NCBI RefSeq assembly: GCF_023715325.1 | Contig: NZ_JAMBNX010000003.1 | Coordinates: 1 to 64,000 of the forward strand | Direction: 5' to 3' | Length of the DNA: 64,000 nt | DNA from: Agromyces mediolanus | GTDB lineage: Bacteria > Actinomycetota > Actinomycetes > Actinomycetales > Microbacteriaceae | Shown here: one piece after another, positions 46,550-55,406 of the stretch | Numbering within the stretch: position 1 is the first letter of the stretch | Layout of the letters: every line of letters starts with the position of its first letter | The notes under the pieces: model-generated | Database searches by the model: none | Told to the model about the DNA's origin: nothing | What the model saw: only the letters and a program-made list of their open reading frames with translations | Position numbers and translations under genes: made by a program

Positions 46550-46633
46550 GCGCGGGTGGCGGAAATGGCAGACGCGCTAGCTTGAGGTGCTAGTGCCCGT
46601 TAGGGCGTGGGGGTTCAAGTCCCCCCTCGCGCA
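46550..46633 (+). tRNA. tRNA-Leu (anticodon GAG)
   Basis: An 84-nt tRNA. The acceptor stem GCGCGGG pairs with CTCGCGC (one G-U). The anticodon stem CTAGC/GCTAG encloses the loop TTGAGGT with anticodon GAG, reading CUC and CUU. The long variable arm TGCCCG-TTA-GGGCGT marks a class II tRNA, and the T-loop is TTCAAGT. CCA is not encoded. A terminator hairpin follows after 7 nt. Confidence 0.96.
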
Positions 46634-46640
46634 CGTGGTC

Positions 46641-46672
46641 GAAAGGGCCGGATCGAAAGATCCGGCCCTTTC
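46641..46672 (+). terminator. Terminator after tRNA-Leu
   Basis: A perfect 14-bp stem (GAAAGGGCCGGATC and complement) with a GAAA loop is followed by TTTT a few bases on. This is the clearest intrinsic terminator in the window. Confidence 0.88.
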
Positions 46673-46704
46673 GCGTTTTCCGGGTTCGAACTCCATCCGG
46701 AGAG

Positions 46705-46720
46705 TCGAATACCTGTTCGA
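46705..46720 (+). promoter_or_regulatory. LexA/SOS box 1 upstream of imuA'
   Basis: TCGAAT-ACCT-GTTCGA matches the actinobacterial LexA consensus TCGAAC-N4-GTTCGA with a single difference. Confidence 0.8.
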
Positions 46721-46737
46721 TGGTGGACTTGCCGTTT

Positions 46738-46753
46738 TCGAATCTCTGTTCGA
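46738..46753 (+). promoter_or_regulatory. LexA/SOS box 2 upstream of imuA'
   Basis: TCGAAT-CTCT-GTTCGA, the same one-base departure from the consensus as box 1, lies 33 bp after box 1 (start to start, about three helical turns) and ends 10 bp before the imuA' start. Confidence 0.85.
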
Positions 46754-46763
46754 AACTGGACGG

Positions 46764-47465
46764 GTGACCTCGACCCTTCCCCAACGCACCCGCCTCGAGC
46801 GGGTCGCCGAGCTGCAGAGCCGCATCCAGGGGATGCAGGCGACGAAGCTCGAGGGGCGGGCGCTGCCGACGCATCCGGCGCTCGCGGGGCTCCTCCCCGG
46901 TGGCGCGTTGCGCGAGGGCACCGTCACGGAGGTCCACGGCTCGGGCTCGCTCCTGATGGCCCTGCTCGCCGAGGCGAGTGACGCCGGGCGCTGGTGCGCG
47001 GTCGTCGGCATCCCCGAGTTCGGGGTGGAGGCGGCCGAGCGCTTCGGGCTCGATCTCGACCGGCTCGCGCTCGTGCCCCGGCCGGGCCGGCACTGGTTCA
47101 CCGTCGTCGCGACGCTCGCCGAGGCCATCCCGCTCGTCGCGGTCCGCCCCGGCGGCCGGGTGCAGCCCGCCGAGGCGTCCAGGCTCGCGGCCAGGCTCCG
47201 CGAGCGCGGCTCGGCACTGCTCGTGGCTGGCGGTTGGCCCGGCAGCGAGGCGAGCCTCGGCGTCGAGGGGAGCAGCTGGAGCGGGCTCGAGCGCGGGCAC
47301 GGCCTGCTCGCCGACCACGAGCTGTCCGTACGCGCCTCCGGGCGGGGCGGCTTCGCGAGCGGGCGACGGGCGCGGCTCCGGCTCACAGAGGAGGCTCGGG
47401 GCTTCGCCGAGGTCCAGCCGCTGGCCGAGGTCCGCCGGCTCGGCGGAGAACGGCGGGTGGGATGA
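46764..47465 (+). CDS. imuA': ImuA' (SulA/RecA-like mutasome accessory protein)
   Basis: A 233 aa protein of the ImuA' type, distantly related to the RecA core (VTEVHGSGSLLMALLAEA...WCAVVGIPEFGVEAAERFGLDLDRLALVPRPG), but the P-loop is not canonical. In mycobacteria ImuA' is required with ImuB and DnaE2 for damage-induced mutagenesis. The GTG at 46764 begins 10 bp after the second SOS box; longer in-frame starts would run through the tRNA and terminator and are rejected. It overlaps imuB by ATGA. Confidence 0.88.
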   Translation: MTSTLPQRTRLERVAELQSRIQGMQATKLEGRALPTHPALAGLLPGGALREGTVTEVHGSGSLLMALLAEASDAGRWCAVVGIPEFGVEAAERFGLDLDRLALVPRPGRHWFTVVATLAEAIPLVAVRPGGRVQPAEASRLAARLRERGSALLVAGGWPGSEASLGVEGSSWSGLERGHGLLADHELSVRASGRGGFASGRRARLRLTEEARGFAEVQPLAEVRRLGGERRVG

Positions 47466-49000
47466 TCCGGCACACCCGCACCATCGTGCTCTGGTGCCCA
47501 GACTGGCCGGTCCTTGCGGCGGGCCGTGAGGCGGGGATCGACCCGGCGCGGCCGATCGCGCTCGTCGAAGGCGGCGCCGTGCACTCCTGCTCGGCCGCGG
47601 CCCGCCGCGACGGAGTCGCCAGGGGGCTCCGGCTGCGCGAGGCGCAGTACCGCTCCCCGGAGCTCCTCGTGCTCCCCTACGACCCGGTGCTCGACCATCG
47701 CGCCTTCGAGCCCGTGGTGCGCGGGGTGGAGCAGGCGGTGCCCGCCGTGCAGCTCGTGCGGCCCGGCACGCTCGCGATGCGGGCGCGCGGCCCGGTCCGC
47801 TACTACGGTGGCGAGGCGCAGGCGGCGGGTGCCCTGCTCGACACTGTCGCCGCGCTCGGGGTGCCCGGGGCGAAGATCGGCATCGCCGACGGGCCGTTCG
47901 CGGCCGAGCAGGCGGCCCGCACTGCGCTGCGCTCCCCCGTCGGTGTCGTCCCCGAGGGCGGCTCGGCCGAGTTCCTCGCGCCGCTGCCCGTCTCCCTCGT
48001 CGTCGATCAGCGCACCCGTACGCTGCTCCTGCGCCTCGGCGTGCGCACACTCGGCGAGCTCGCGGCGCTGCCGGCCGATGATGTGCGCCGTCGCTTCGGC
48101 CCGGCCGGAGCGTTCGCGCACGAACGGGCCGCCGGACGGGAGCAGTCCGAGGTCGCGGCTCGCACGCCTCCCCCGGAGTTCGAGGTGGAGCAGCGCTTCG
48201 AACCGCCGATCGACCGGATCGACCAGCTCGCCTTCGCGTTCCGGGTGCCGGCTGAACGCTTCATCGACCGCATCCGCGAGTCCCGTCTCGTGTGCACGGC
48301 GCTCCGGGTCGAGCTGGAGGACGAGCGCGGCGGTCAGTCCGGACGGAGCTGGCTGCACCCGCGTTGGTTCACCGCTCCGGAAGTGCTCGACCGGGTCCGC
48401 TGGCAGCTGCAGGGGGCGGGCAGCGCCGAGGCCGGGCTCGCCGCGGCGGTGACGCGGGTGCGCATCGTCCCCGAACGGCTCGACTCGACCGGAGATCACG
48501 AGCCCGGCCTCTGGGGCGGTGGCCCCGACGAACGGGTCCACCACGCCCTCACGAGGGTGCAGGGACTCCTCGGGCATGAAGGGGTCGCCACCGCGACCGT
48601 CGGGGGTGGGCGGCTCCTCGGCGACCGGCAGGTGCTCGTGCCCTGGGGGGACCGTGCCCCGGCGGTCCGGCCCGGGCCGTGGCCGGGCACCTTGCCCGCC
48701 CGAGCGCCCGCGAGCGTCTTCGACGAGCCGGTGGCGGTGCTCCTCCGCGATGCTGCGGGCGGCTCCGTCACGATCGACGAGCGCGGGGCGATCGCTTCGC
48801 CGCCGGTCGGCTTCGCCCTCGCCGGGCAGCAGCCCGCCGAGGTACGCGCCTGGGCCGGCCCCTGGCCCGTCGTCGAACGCTGGTGGGACCCGGAGCGGGC
48901 GAGGCGGGTGCACCGCTTCCAGCTCGTCGACCACGACGGCTGCGCCTGGCTGCTGCTCCGCGACGCCGAGGGCTGGTGGGCCGAGGCGAGGTACGACTGA
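47462..49000 (+). CDS. imuB: ImuB, catalytically inactive Y-family polymerase homologue
   Basis: A 512 aa Y-family protein acting as the hub that links DnaE2, ImuA' and the beta clamp. The fold is recognisable (IVLWCPDWPVLAA at the palm start; LLRLGVRTLGELAALPADDVRRRFG helix-hairpin-helix), but the acidic residues of active Y polymerases are lost: the first motif reads LWCPDWP and the SIDE motif is replaced by RPGTLAMR. ATG at 47462 overlaps the imuA' stop. Its stop is followed by a 19-codon mini-ORF and then dnaE2. Confidence 0.9.
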   Translation: MIRHTRTIVLWCPDWPVLAAGREAGIDPARPIALVEGGAVHSCSAAARRDGVARGLRLREAQYRSPELLVLPYDPVLDHRAFEPVVRGVEQAVPAVQLVRPGTLAMRARGPVRYYGGEAQAAGALLDTVAALGVPGAKIGIADGPFAAEQAARTALRSPVGVVPEGGSAEFLAPLPVSLVVDQRTRTLLLRLGVRTLGELAALPADDVRRRFGPAGAFAHERAAGREQSEVAARTPPPEFEVEQRFEPPIDRIDQLAFAFRVPAERFIDRIRESRLVCTALRVELEDERGGQSGRSWLHPRWFTAPEVLDRVRWQLQGAGSAEAGLAAAVTRVRIVPERLDSTGDHEPGLWGGGPDERVHHALTRVQGLLGHEGVATATVGGGRLLGDRQVLVPWGDRAPAVRPGPWPGTLPARAPASVFDEPVAVLLRDAAGGSVTIDERGAIASPPVGFALAGQQPAEVRAWAGPWPVVERWWDPERARRVHRFQLVDHDGCAWLLLRDAEGWWAEARYD

Positions 49001-49059
49001 TGGGCCGACGACTGATGGGGCCGACGACTGATGAGCTGGCGCTGATGGGCTCGCGCTGA
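49000..49059 (+). CDS. 19-codon mini-ORF linking imuB and dnaE2
   Basis: ATG at 49000 overlaps the imuB stop (TGATG), the peptide reads MGRRLMGPTTDELALMGSR, and its TGA overlaps the dnaE2 ATG (TGATG again). The segment consists of near-repeats of a GGGCYG...CTGATG unit, so a short duplication of the dnaE2 start region probably created it. A ribosome could pass from imuB to dnaE2 by two re-initiations. No independent function is evident. Confidence 0.5.
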   Translation: MGRRLMGPTTDELALMGSR

Positions 49060-52000
49060 TGGGCTGGAACAACCCGGAGATCCCATGGTCGGAACTCGAG
49101 CGCAAACTGTCCGACCGGCGCAGGCCGACGCCCTCGAAGCTCATCGCCGACGGCGGCGACGGCCCGGCCTTCAGCCGCAAACGGGCCCCGTACCGACCGA
49201 GCGAGGGACTCGCCGCCCCGAGCGGTCCGGTCGTGCCCTACGCCGAGCTGCACGTGCACTCCAATTACAGCTTCCTCGACGGGGCCTCCCAGCCCGAGCA
49301 GCTCGTCGAGGAGGCCAGGCGCCTCGGGCTCTCGGGACTCGCGATCACCGATCACGACGGCTTCTACGGCATCGTCCGCTTCGCCGAGGCCGCCGAGAGC
49401 TTCCCCGAGCTCCGCACCGTCTACGGGGCCGAGCTCTCACTGGGGCTCTCCGCGCCGCAGCTCGGTGCCGCCGACCCGGAAGGCGAGCACCTGCTCGTGC
49501 TCGCTCGGGGCGAAGCCGGGTACCACCGGCTCGCCGCGGCGATCACCGCAGCCCAGCTCGCCGGTGGCGAGAAGGGGCGTCCCGTCTACGAGCTCGAACG
49601 GCTGGCCGAGCAGGCGGGGGGCGACTGGGTCGTGCCGACCGGATGCCGCAAGGGCGCGGTTCGCCGGGCGCTCACCGTCGAGGGCGAAGCCGGAGCCCGA
49701 CGCGAGCTCGACCGGCTGATCGCGCTGTTCGGGCGGGGGCAGGTGGTGGTCGAGCTCTTCGACCACGGCCACCCCGGCGACCAGCGCGCGAACGACCAGC
49801 TCGCCGCGCTCGCCGACCGGGCCGGGGTGCCCCTCCTCGCCACCAACGCCGTGCACTACGCGACGCCCGCCGAGCACCGCCTCGCGAACGCCCTGTCCGC
49901 GGTACGGGCCAGGCGCAGCCTCGACGAGCTCGACGGCTGGCTGCCGGCCTCGAACGAGCAGCACCTGCGCAGCGGTGCCGAGATGCTCGCCCGCTTCGCC
50001 CGCTACCCGGGGGCGGTCGAACGCTCCGTCGTGCTCGCCGAGGAGCTCGGTTTCACGCTTCGCAGTGCCCGACCCCGGCTGCCGAGGCAGGAGGTGCCGG
50101 AGGGGCACACCCCGATGAGCTGGCTGCGCGAGCTCGTCCGGCAGGGGGCGGAGGAGCTCTACCCCGGCGTGCCGGAGCACGTGCGGCGACGGCTCGATCA
50201 CGAACTCGCGGTCATCGAGCAGAAGGACTTCCCCGGCTACTTCCTGATCGTGCACGATCTCGTCGCCGAGGCGCGCCGCCGAGGCATCCTCTGCCAGGGC
50301 CGCGGCTCCGCCGCGAACTCGGCCGTCTGCTACGCGCTGCGGATCACCGCCGTGGACTCGATCAAGTTCGATCTGCCGTTCGAGCGCTTCCTCTCCGCGC
50401 TGCGCGACGAGGAGCCCGACATCGACGTGGACTTCGACTCCGACCGGCGCGAGGAGATCATCCAGTACGTGTATGCGAAGTACGGCCGGCAGAACGCCGC
50501 CCAGGTCGCGAACGTGATCAGTTACCGGCCGAAGGTGGCCGTGCGCGACATGGCGAAGGCGCTCGGCTACAGCACCGGCCAGCAGGACGCCTGGTCGCGG
50601 CAGGTGGAGCGCTGGGGCGCCGTCGTCGAGACCGACGACCACGACATCCCCGGCCCCGTGGTGGAGCTCGCCGAACAGCTGCTCACCTTCCCGAGGCATC
50701 TCGGCATCCACTCCGGGGGCATGGTGCTCACCGACCGGCCCGTCGGCGAGGTCTGCCCGATCGAGCACGCCCGTATGCCGGGGCGAACGGTGCTGCAATG
50801 GGACAAGGACGACTGCGCCTGGATGGGGCTCGTGAAGTTCGACCTGCTCGGGCTCGGCATGCTCGCCGCCCTGCAGTACGCCTTCGACCTGATCGAGGCC
50901 CGCACCGGCGAGCACTGGGAGCTGCACTCCATCCCGAAGGAGGAGCCGGCCGTCTACGACATGCTCTGCCGCGCCGACTCGGTCGGCGTGTTCCAGGTGG
51001 AGAGCCGGGCGCAGATGGGCACCCTCCCCCGGCTGAAGCCTCGCTGCTTCTACGACCTCGTCGTCGAGATCGCGCTGATCCGGCCCGGCCCGGTGCAGGG
51101 CGGCGCGGTGCACCCCTACATCCGTCGGCGCACCGGAGAAGAGGAGGTGAGCTACCTGCACCCGAAGCTCGAGCCGGTGCTGAAGCGCACCCTCGGGGTG
51201 CCGCTCTTCCAGGAGCAGCTCATGCAGATGGCCGTCGCCGTCGGCGACTGCACGGCGGCCGACGCCGACCTGCTGCGCCGGGCGATGGGGTCGAAGCGGG
51301 GCGTGCAGAAGATCTCGGAGCTGAAGGAGAAGCTCTACGCGGGGATGGCCCGCAACGGGCTGTCCGCGGGCGACGCCGACGCGATCTACAACAAGATCGA
51401 GGCCTTCGCGAACTTCGGCTTCGCCGAGAGCCATGCCCTGGCGTTCGCGCTGCTCGTCTACGTGAGTTCCTGGCTGAAGCTGCACTATCCGGCGGCGTTC
51501 CTCGCGGCGCTGCTGCGGGCGCAGCCGATGGGCTTCTACTCACCGCACACGCTCACCGCCGACGCCAGGCGGCACGGAGTGCGCATGCTCCGGCCCGACA
51601 TCCTCCGTTCCGAGGTGCACGCGGGACTCGAGCCGCTCGACCGGGCCGACACCCCCGGCCCGCTCGGCGATCCGGCGCGGCCGCCGAGCGGTCTCGAAGG
51701 ATGCCTCGACGCGGAGCAGCCCGAGATCGGCGGCTTCGATCGGACGGCCCCGGATCGTTCGTCCGAGCACCGCCGCGACGGCGGCTTCGCGGTGCGCCTG
51801 GGCCTCGCCGACGTCGCCTCGATCGGCACGGCGGTGGCCGAGCGCATCGTCGCCGAACGGGAATCGGGCGGGCCCTACCGCGACATGCCCGACGTGGCGC
51901 GTCGGGCGGGGCTCGATACCGAGCAGCTCGAGGCCCTCGCCGCAGCCGGCGCCTTCGAGTCGCTGGGGCTGGCGCCGCGCGAGGCGCTCTGGCTCGCCGG

Positions 52001-52490
52001 TGAGGCCGCCCAGGACCGGGCGGAGTTCCTGCCCGGATCGGTCGTCGTCGTGCAGCCGCCGCTGCTGCCCATCCTGAGCGAGGCCGAGCAGGTGGTGTAC
52101 GACCTCTGGGCGACCGGCATCTCGCCCGACGACCACCCGATCCGGCACGCCCGCGAGGAGCTCGATGCCCGGGGTGCGGTGCGCATCGACCGCCTGCAGG
52201 CCGTCGAGTCCGGGCGGCGCGTCGAGGTCGGCGGGGTCGTCACCCACCGGCAGCGTCCGGCGACCGCCTCGGGCATCACCTTCCTGAACCTGGAAGACGA
52301 GTCCGGCACCCTGAACGTGATCGCCGGGGTGGGCGTCTGGAACCGGTACCGCCGGGTCGCGAGAGAGGCGCCGGCGATGGTGGTCCGAGGCATCCTGGAG
52401 CGCTCGCCGGAGGGGGTGACGAACCTCGTGGTCGACCGGTTCGAGCGACTCACCGTCTCGGCGCCGCACCGCTCGCGGGACTTCCGCTGA
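49059..52490 (+). CDS. dnaE2: Error-prone DNA polymerase DnaE2
   Basis: C-family DNA polymerase of 1143 aa that carries out lesion bypass after damage. The PHP domain (AELHVHSNYSFLDGAS, ITDHDGFYG) begins near residue 63; palm motif PDIDVDFD supplies the catalytic Asp residues; the fingers, HhH and C-terminal OB domain (FLNLEDESGTLNVIAG) follow. A roughly 50-residue charged insertion sits before the HhH region (about residues 859-909). ATG at 49059 overlaps the mini-ORF stop. Third gene of the SOS-box-controlled imuA'-imuB-dnaE2 operon. Confidence 0.96.
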   Translation: MGWNNPEIPWSELERKLSDRRRPTPSKLIADGGDGPAFSRKRAPYRPSEGLAAPSGPVVPYAELHVHSNYSFLDGASQPEQLVEEARRLGLSGLAITDHDGFYGIVRFAEAAESFPELRTVYGAELSLGLSAPQLGAADPEGEHLLVLARGEAGYHRLAAAITAAQLAGGEKGRPVYELERLAEQAGGDWVVPTGCRKGAVRRALTVEGEAGARRELDRLIALFGRGQVVVELFDHGHPGDQRANDQLAALADRAGVPLLATNAVHYATPAEHRLANALSAVRARRSLDELDGWLPASNEQHLRSGAEMLARFARYPGAVERSVVLAEELGFTLRSARPRLPRQEVPEGHTPMSWLRELVRQGAEELYPGVPEHVRRRLDHELAVIEQKDFPGYFLIVHDLVAEARRRGILCQGRGSAANSAVCYALRITAVDSIKFDLPFERFLSALRDEEPDIDVDFDSDRREEIIQYVYAKYGRQNAAQVANVISYRPKVAVRDMAKALGYSTGQQDAWSRQVERWGAVVETDDHDIPGPVVELAEQLLTFPRHLGIHSGGMVLTDRPVGEVCPIEHARMPGRTVLQWDKDDCAWMGLVKFDLLGLGMLAALQYAFDLIEARTGEHWELHSIPKEEPAVYDMLCRADSVGVFQVESRAQMGTLPRLKPRCFYDLVVEIALIRPGPVQGGAVHPYIRRRTGEEEVSYLHPKLEPVLKRTLGVPLFQEQLMQMAVAVGDCTAADADLLRRAMGSKRGVQKISELKEKLYAGMARNGLSAGDADAIYNKIEAFANFGFAESHALAFALLVYVSSWLKLHYPAAFLAALLRAQPMGFYSPHTLTADARRHGVRMLRPDILRSEVHAGLEPLDRADTPGPLGDPARPPSGLEGCLDAEQPEIGGFDRTAPDRSSEHRRDGGFAVRLGLADVASIGTAVAERIVAERESGGPYRDMPDVARRAGLDTEQLEALAAAGAFESLGLAPREALWLAGEAAQDRAEFLPGSVVVVQPPLLPILSEAEQVVYDLWATGISPDDHPIRHAREELDARGAVRIDRLQAVESGRRVEVGGVVTHRQRPATASGITFLNLEDESGTLNVIAGVGVWNRYRRVAREAPAMVVRGILERSPEGVTNLVVDRFERLTVSAPHRSRDFR

Positions 52491-52588
52491 GCGCTGCGAT
52501 CCGGGTGCGGCAGCACGCCCGGTGCGAGCTGCGGGCGCCGCCGCCGTGTCTGCGCCCGCAGCCGCGTCGGGTCGGTTAGCCTCGATCG

Positions 52589-53455
52589 GTGCCCGCCACC
52601 CCGCCCTTCGACCACGACCCCCACGACCGCTACGGCAGCGACGTGCTCGCCGGCGATTGGAAGGCCAGGGGGCGCACGACGATCCCCGAGGTCGCCGCCG
52701 AACGAGAGCTCGTCGTCGAGCTTGCGGAGTCCGGATTCTGCGGCGCGATCCTCGGCGTCGAGCAGGGCAACGTGGTGCTCGAAGACCGCTTCGGCGGGCG
52801 CCGGCTGTTCCCGCTCGGGCACGGCTTCCTGATCGACGGCCGCGCGGTCAGGCTCGTCGCGCCGAAACCGAAGGCTCCTGCGGGGCGGCTGCGCACCGCG
52901 TCGGGCTCGTTCGTCGCCGACTCCGCGCCCGCGAAGGTGGCGCTGCCGAGCCGGATCTTCGTCGAGGGGCGCCACGACGCCGAGCTCGTGGAGAAGATCT
53001 GGGGTGCCGACCTCCGGGTCGAGGGCGTCGTCGTGGAGTACCTCGAGGGCGTCGACGTGCTCGCCGAGACGCTCGCCGACTTCCGGCCCGGCCCGAAGCG
53101 CAAGGTCGGCGTGCTCGTCGACCACCTCGTGCCCGGCTCCAAGGAGCAGCGGATCGCCGACGCGGTCGCCCGCGGGCCGCACGGCGCGCACGTGCTCGTC
53201 GTGGGCCATCCCTACATCGATATCTGGCAGGCGGTGAAGCCGCAGCGGCTCGGCGTCGAGGCGTGGCCGGTCATTCCCCGCGGTACCGAGTGGAAGCACG
53301 GCATCTGCGCCGCGTTCGGCTGGCCGCACGCCGAGCAGGCCGACATCGCGAGGGCTTGGCAGCACATCCTCGGCCGGGTGCGCGGCTACGGCGACCTGGA
53401 GCCGGCGCTCCTCGGCCGGGTGGAGGAGCTGATCGACTTCGTGACCACGCCCTGA
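52589..53455 (+). CDS. DUF3097-family protein with Toprim-like motifs
   Basis: A 288 aa actinobacterial conserved protein. The second half looks Toprim-like: RIFVEGRHDAELVEKIWG has the acidic Glu and GVLVDHLVPGSKEQRIAD an Asp-centred motif in the right order. The first half is a small beta-rich region. GTG start at 52589 with a 98-bp leader after dnaE2. It may be a nucleic-acid enzyme, and the mutasome neighbour makes that attractive, but no activity is known to me for this family. Confidence 0.82.
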   Translation: MPATPPFDHDPHDRYGSDVLAGDWKARGRTTIPEVAAERELVVELAESGFCGAILGVEQGNVVLEDRFGGRRLFPLGHGFLIDGRAVRLVAPKPKAPAGRLRTASGSFVADSAPAKVALPSRIFVEGRHDAELVEKIWGADLRVEGVVVEYLEGVDVLAETLADFRPGPKRKVGVLVDHLVPGSKEQRIADAVARGPHGAHVLVVGHPYIDIWQAVKPQRLGVEAWPVIPRGTEWKHGICAAFGWPHAEQADIARAWQHILGRVRGYGDLEPALLGRVEELIDFVTTP

Positions 53456-53494
53456 ACGCCGCCGGCCCGAGCGGGGGTCAGCGACGCCATCGCG

Positions 53495-54241
53495 TCAGAC
53501 CGAGAAGCCGCCGTCGCTGTGGATCAGCTGCCCGGTGACCCAGCGGCCCTCGTCGGACGCCAGGAAGCGCACGAGCCGCGCCGCATCGTCCGGCGTGCCG
53601 AGGCGGCCGCTGGGTTGGGCGGCGGTGAGCGCGGTCCGCGTCTCGTCGTCCATCCAGCCGGTGTCGACGGGGCCGGGGTTCACGAGGTTGCAGCGGATGC
53701 CGAGGCTGCCGAGCTCGCGCGCCGCGGCGATCACGATGCGGTCGAGCGCGCCCTTGCTCGCCCCATATGGCAGATTCCCGACCGTGTGATCGCTCGTGAG
53801 GGCGACGACGCTGCCACCGCCGGCCGGGATCTGCGCGGCGAAGGCCCGGATCAGCAGCCAGGCGGCACGCGTGTTCACCGCGAAGTGCCGGTCGAAGCTC
53901 TCGATCGAGGTGTCGAGCAGTCCGGAGTCGACGCTGTAGGCGTGCGACAGCACGAGCGCCGAGACGGGACCGAGCTCCGCGTCGACCGCGGCGATGAGCT
54001 CCCCCGGCGCGTCCGGGTCGGCGAGGTCGGCGTCGATGCGGACGGTACGGGCGCCGTGGGCGAGGAGCTCGCGCTCGAGCACCGCCGGGTCGCGGTCGGG
54101 ATCGCCCCCGTATGGCATCTCCCGATCGCGCTCGGCCGAGCTCGTCACGGCCAGATCCCACCCGGCTTCGGCGAGGGCGACCGCGATGGCGTGGGCGATG
54201 CCGTTGCGGCGGCCGGCTCCGGTGACGAGAGCGACGGGCAT
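53495..54241 (-). CDS. SDR-family NAD(P)-dependent oxidoreductase
   Basis: A 248 aa short-chain dehydrogenase. The cofactor loop is the variant GAGRRNGIAHA, as in enoyl-reductase-like SDRs, and the catalytic pair YGASK with an upstream Ser in ALTSDH is intact. The ATG at 54241 follows an ideal AGAAGGAGG; the frame is open further upstream without a ribosome site. Substrate unknown. It is 76 bp downstream of the VIT-family gene on the same strand. Confidence 0.87.
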   Translation of the reverse strand: MPVALVTGAGRRNGIAHAIAVALAEAGWDLAVTSSAERDREMPYGGDPDRDPAVLERELLAHGARTVRIDADLADPDAPGELIAAVDAELGPVSALVLSHAYSVDSGLLDTSIESFDRHFAVNTRAAWLLIRAFAAQIPAGGGSVVALTSDHTVGNLPYGASKGALDRIVIAAARELGSLGIRCNLVNPGPVDTGWMDDETRTALTAAQPSGRLGTPDDAARLVRFLASDEGRWVTGQLIHSDGGFSV

Positions 54242-54317
54242 GCGGCCTCCTTCTCCGCGCGGGCGCTGCGCGGCTGGGTGGTCTCGTGACGCCCGGGCGG
54301 CGGCACGAGTCGCCACG

Positions 54318-55406
54318 CTAGCCGATCGTGGTGCCGAAGGCGAGGCCGAGCACGTACGTGACCGCTGCGGCGCCCAGGCCGATCGCGAGTTGGCGCAGCG
54401 CTCGCTTCATGGGCGACGCACCCGACAGCAGACCGACGGTCGCCCCAGTCGCGAGCAGCGCGATGCCGACCAGCGCGGTGGCGAGCAGCACCGCGGGCAG
54501 CCCGCTCATGCCGAAGAGGTACGGCAGCACCGGGATGAGCGCTCCGGAGGCGAAGAAGCAGAAGCTCGACAGCGCGGCCGAGAGTCCGGTGCCGATGGCT
54601 TCATCGTCATGCTCGGCGACGCCGAGCGCGTCGGTCGGGGCCGGGTGCTGCTCGACGGCGTGCACGCGCGCCACGACGAGGGCGGCGTGCTCCTCGGCCT
54701 CATCGGGTTCCATGCCGCGGGCCCGGTACACGAGGGCGAGCTCGTTCGCGTCGATGTCGAGGTCGGGCAGCGCTTCGCGGGCGCTGGGGTCGGGAGCGGA
54801 TGCCTCCAGCAGTTCCCGTTGCGAGCGGACCGAGACGTACTCGCCCGCCCCCATCGAGAGTGCGCCGGCGAGCAGCCCGGCGATGCCGGTGAAGAGCACG
54901 ACGGGAGCCGGGACTCCGGTGGCGCCGATGCCGAGCACGAGTGCGAGGTTGGAGACGAGTCCGTCGTTCGCCCCGAACACGGCCGCGCGGAAGGTGCCCG
55001 CGAGGCGGCGCCGGCCGCGTGAGGCGAGCCCGCGGACGACCTCGCCGTGGATCCGTTCGTCGGCGGCCATCGCCGCGGTCGCGTCGGGATCGCTCGCGTA
55101 CGGTGAGCGGGCCTCTGCACGCTGCGCGAGCGCGAGCACGAAGATCGAGCCGAAGCGGCGGGCGAGTGCGCCGAGCAGGCGGGTGCGGATGTCGGCACGC
55201 GGCACGCTCCGTTCGTCGCCCCCGAGCAGGCGAAGCCAGTGCGCCTCGTGCCGGCCCTCCGCGGCGGCCAAGGCGAGCAGGATCTCCCGCTCCTCTCCCG
55301 TTCGGCGGGCGGCGAGCTCGCGGTAGACGGCGGCCTCGGCACGCTCGTCGGCGAGGTAGCGGCGCCACCTGGCTCGATCTGCTGCGGTGCCCTGCGGCGT
55401 GCTCAT
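54318..55406 (-). CDS. Ferritin-like / VIT (CCC1) family metal transporter
   Basis: A 362 aa fusion: an N-terminal ferritin-like four-helix domain (about 1-140, with EERE...EGRHEAHW and DERIHGEVVRG supplying Glu/His ligands) and a C-terminal VIT1/CCC1 membrane domain (FRAAVFGANDGLVSNLALVLGIG; GAGEYVSVRSQRELL; four to five helices). Such proteins export or sequester Fe(II) or Mn(II); the ferritin-like part is thought to sense or buffer the metal, as in MbfA. ATG with GAGAAGGAG upstream. Confidence 0.9.
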   Translation of the reverse strand: MSTPQGTAADRARWRRYLADERAEAAVYRELAARRTGEEREILLALAAAEGRHEAHWLRLLGGDERSVPRADIRTRLLGALARRFGSIFVLALAQRAEARSPYASDPDATAAMAADERIHGEVVRGLASRGRRRLAGTFRAAVFGANDGLVSNLALVLGIGATGVPAPVVLFTGIAGLLAGALSMGAGEYVSVRSQRELLEASAPDPSAREALPDLDIDANELALVYRARGMEPDEAEEHAALVVARVHAVEQHPAPTDALGVAEHDDEAIGTGLSAALSSFCFFASGALIPVLPYLFGMSGLPAVLLATALVGIALLATGATVGLLSGASPMKRALRQLAIGLGAAAVTYVLGLAFGTTIG

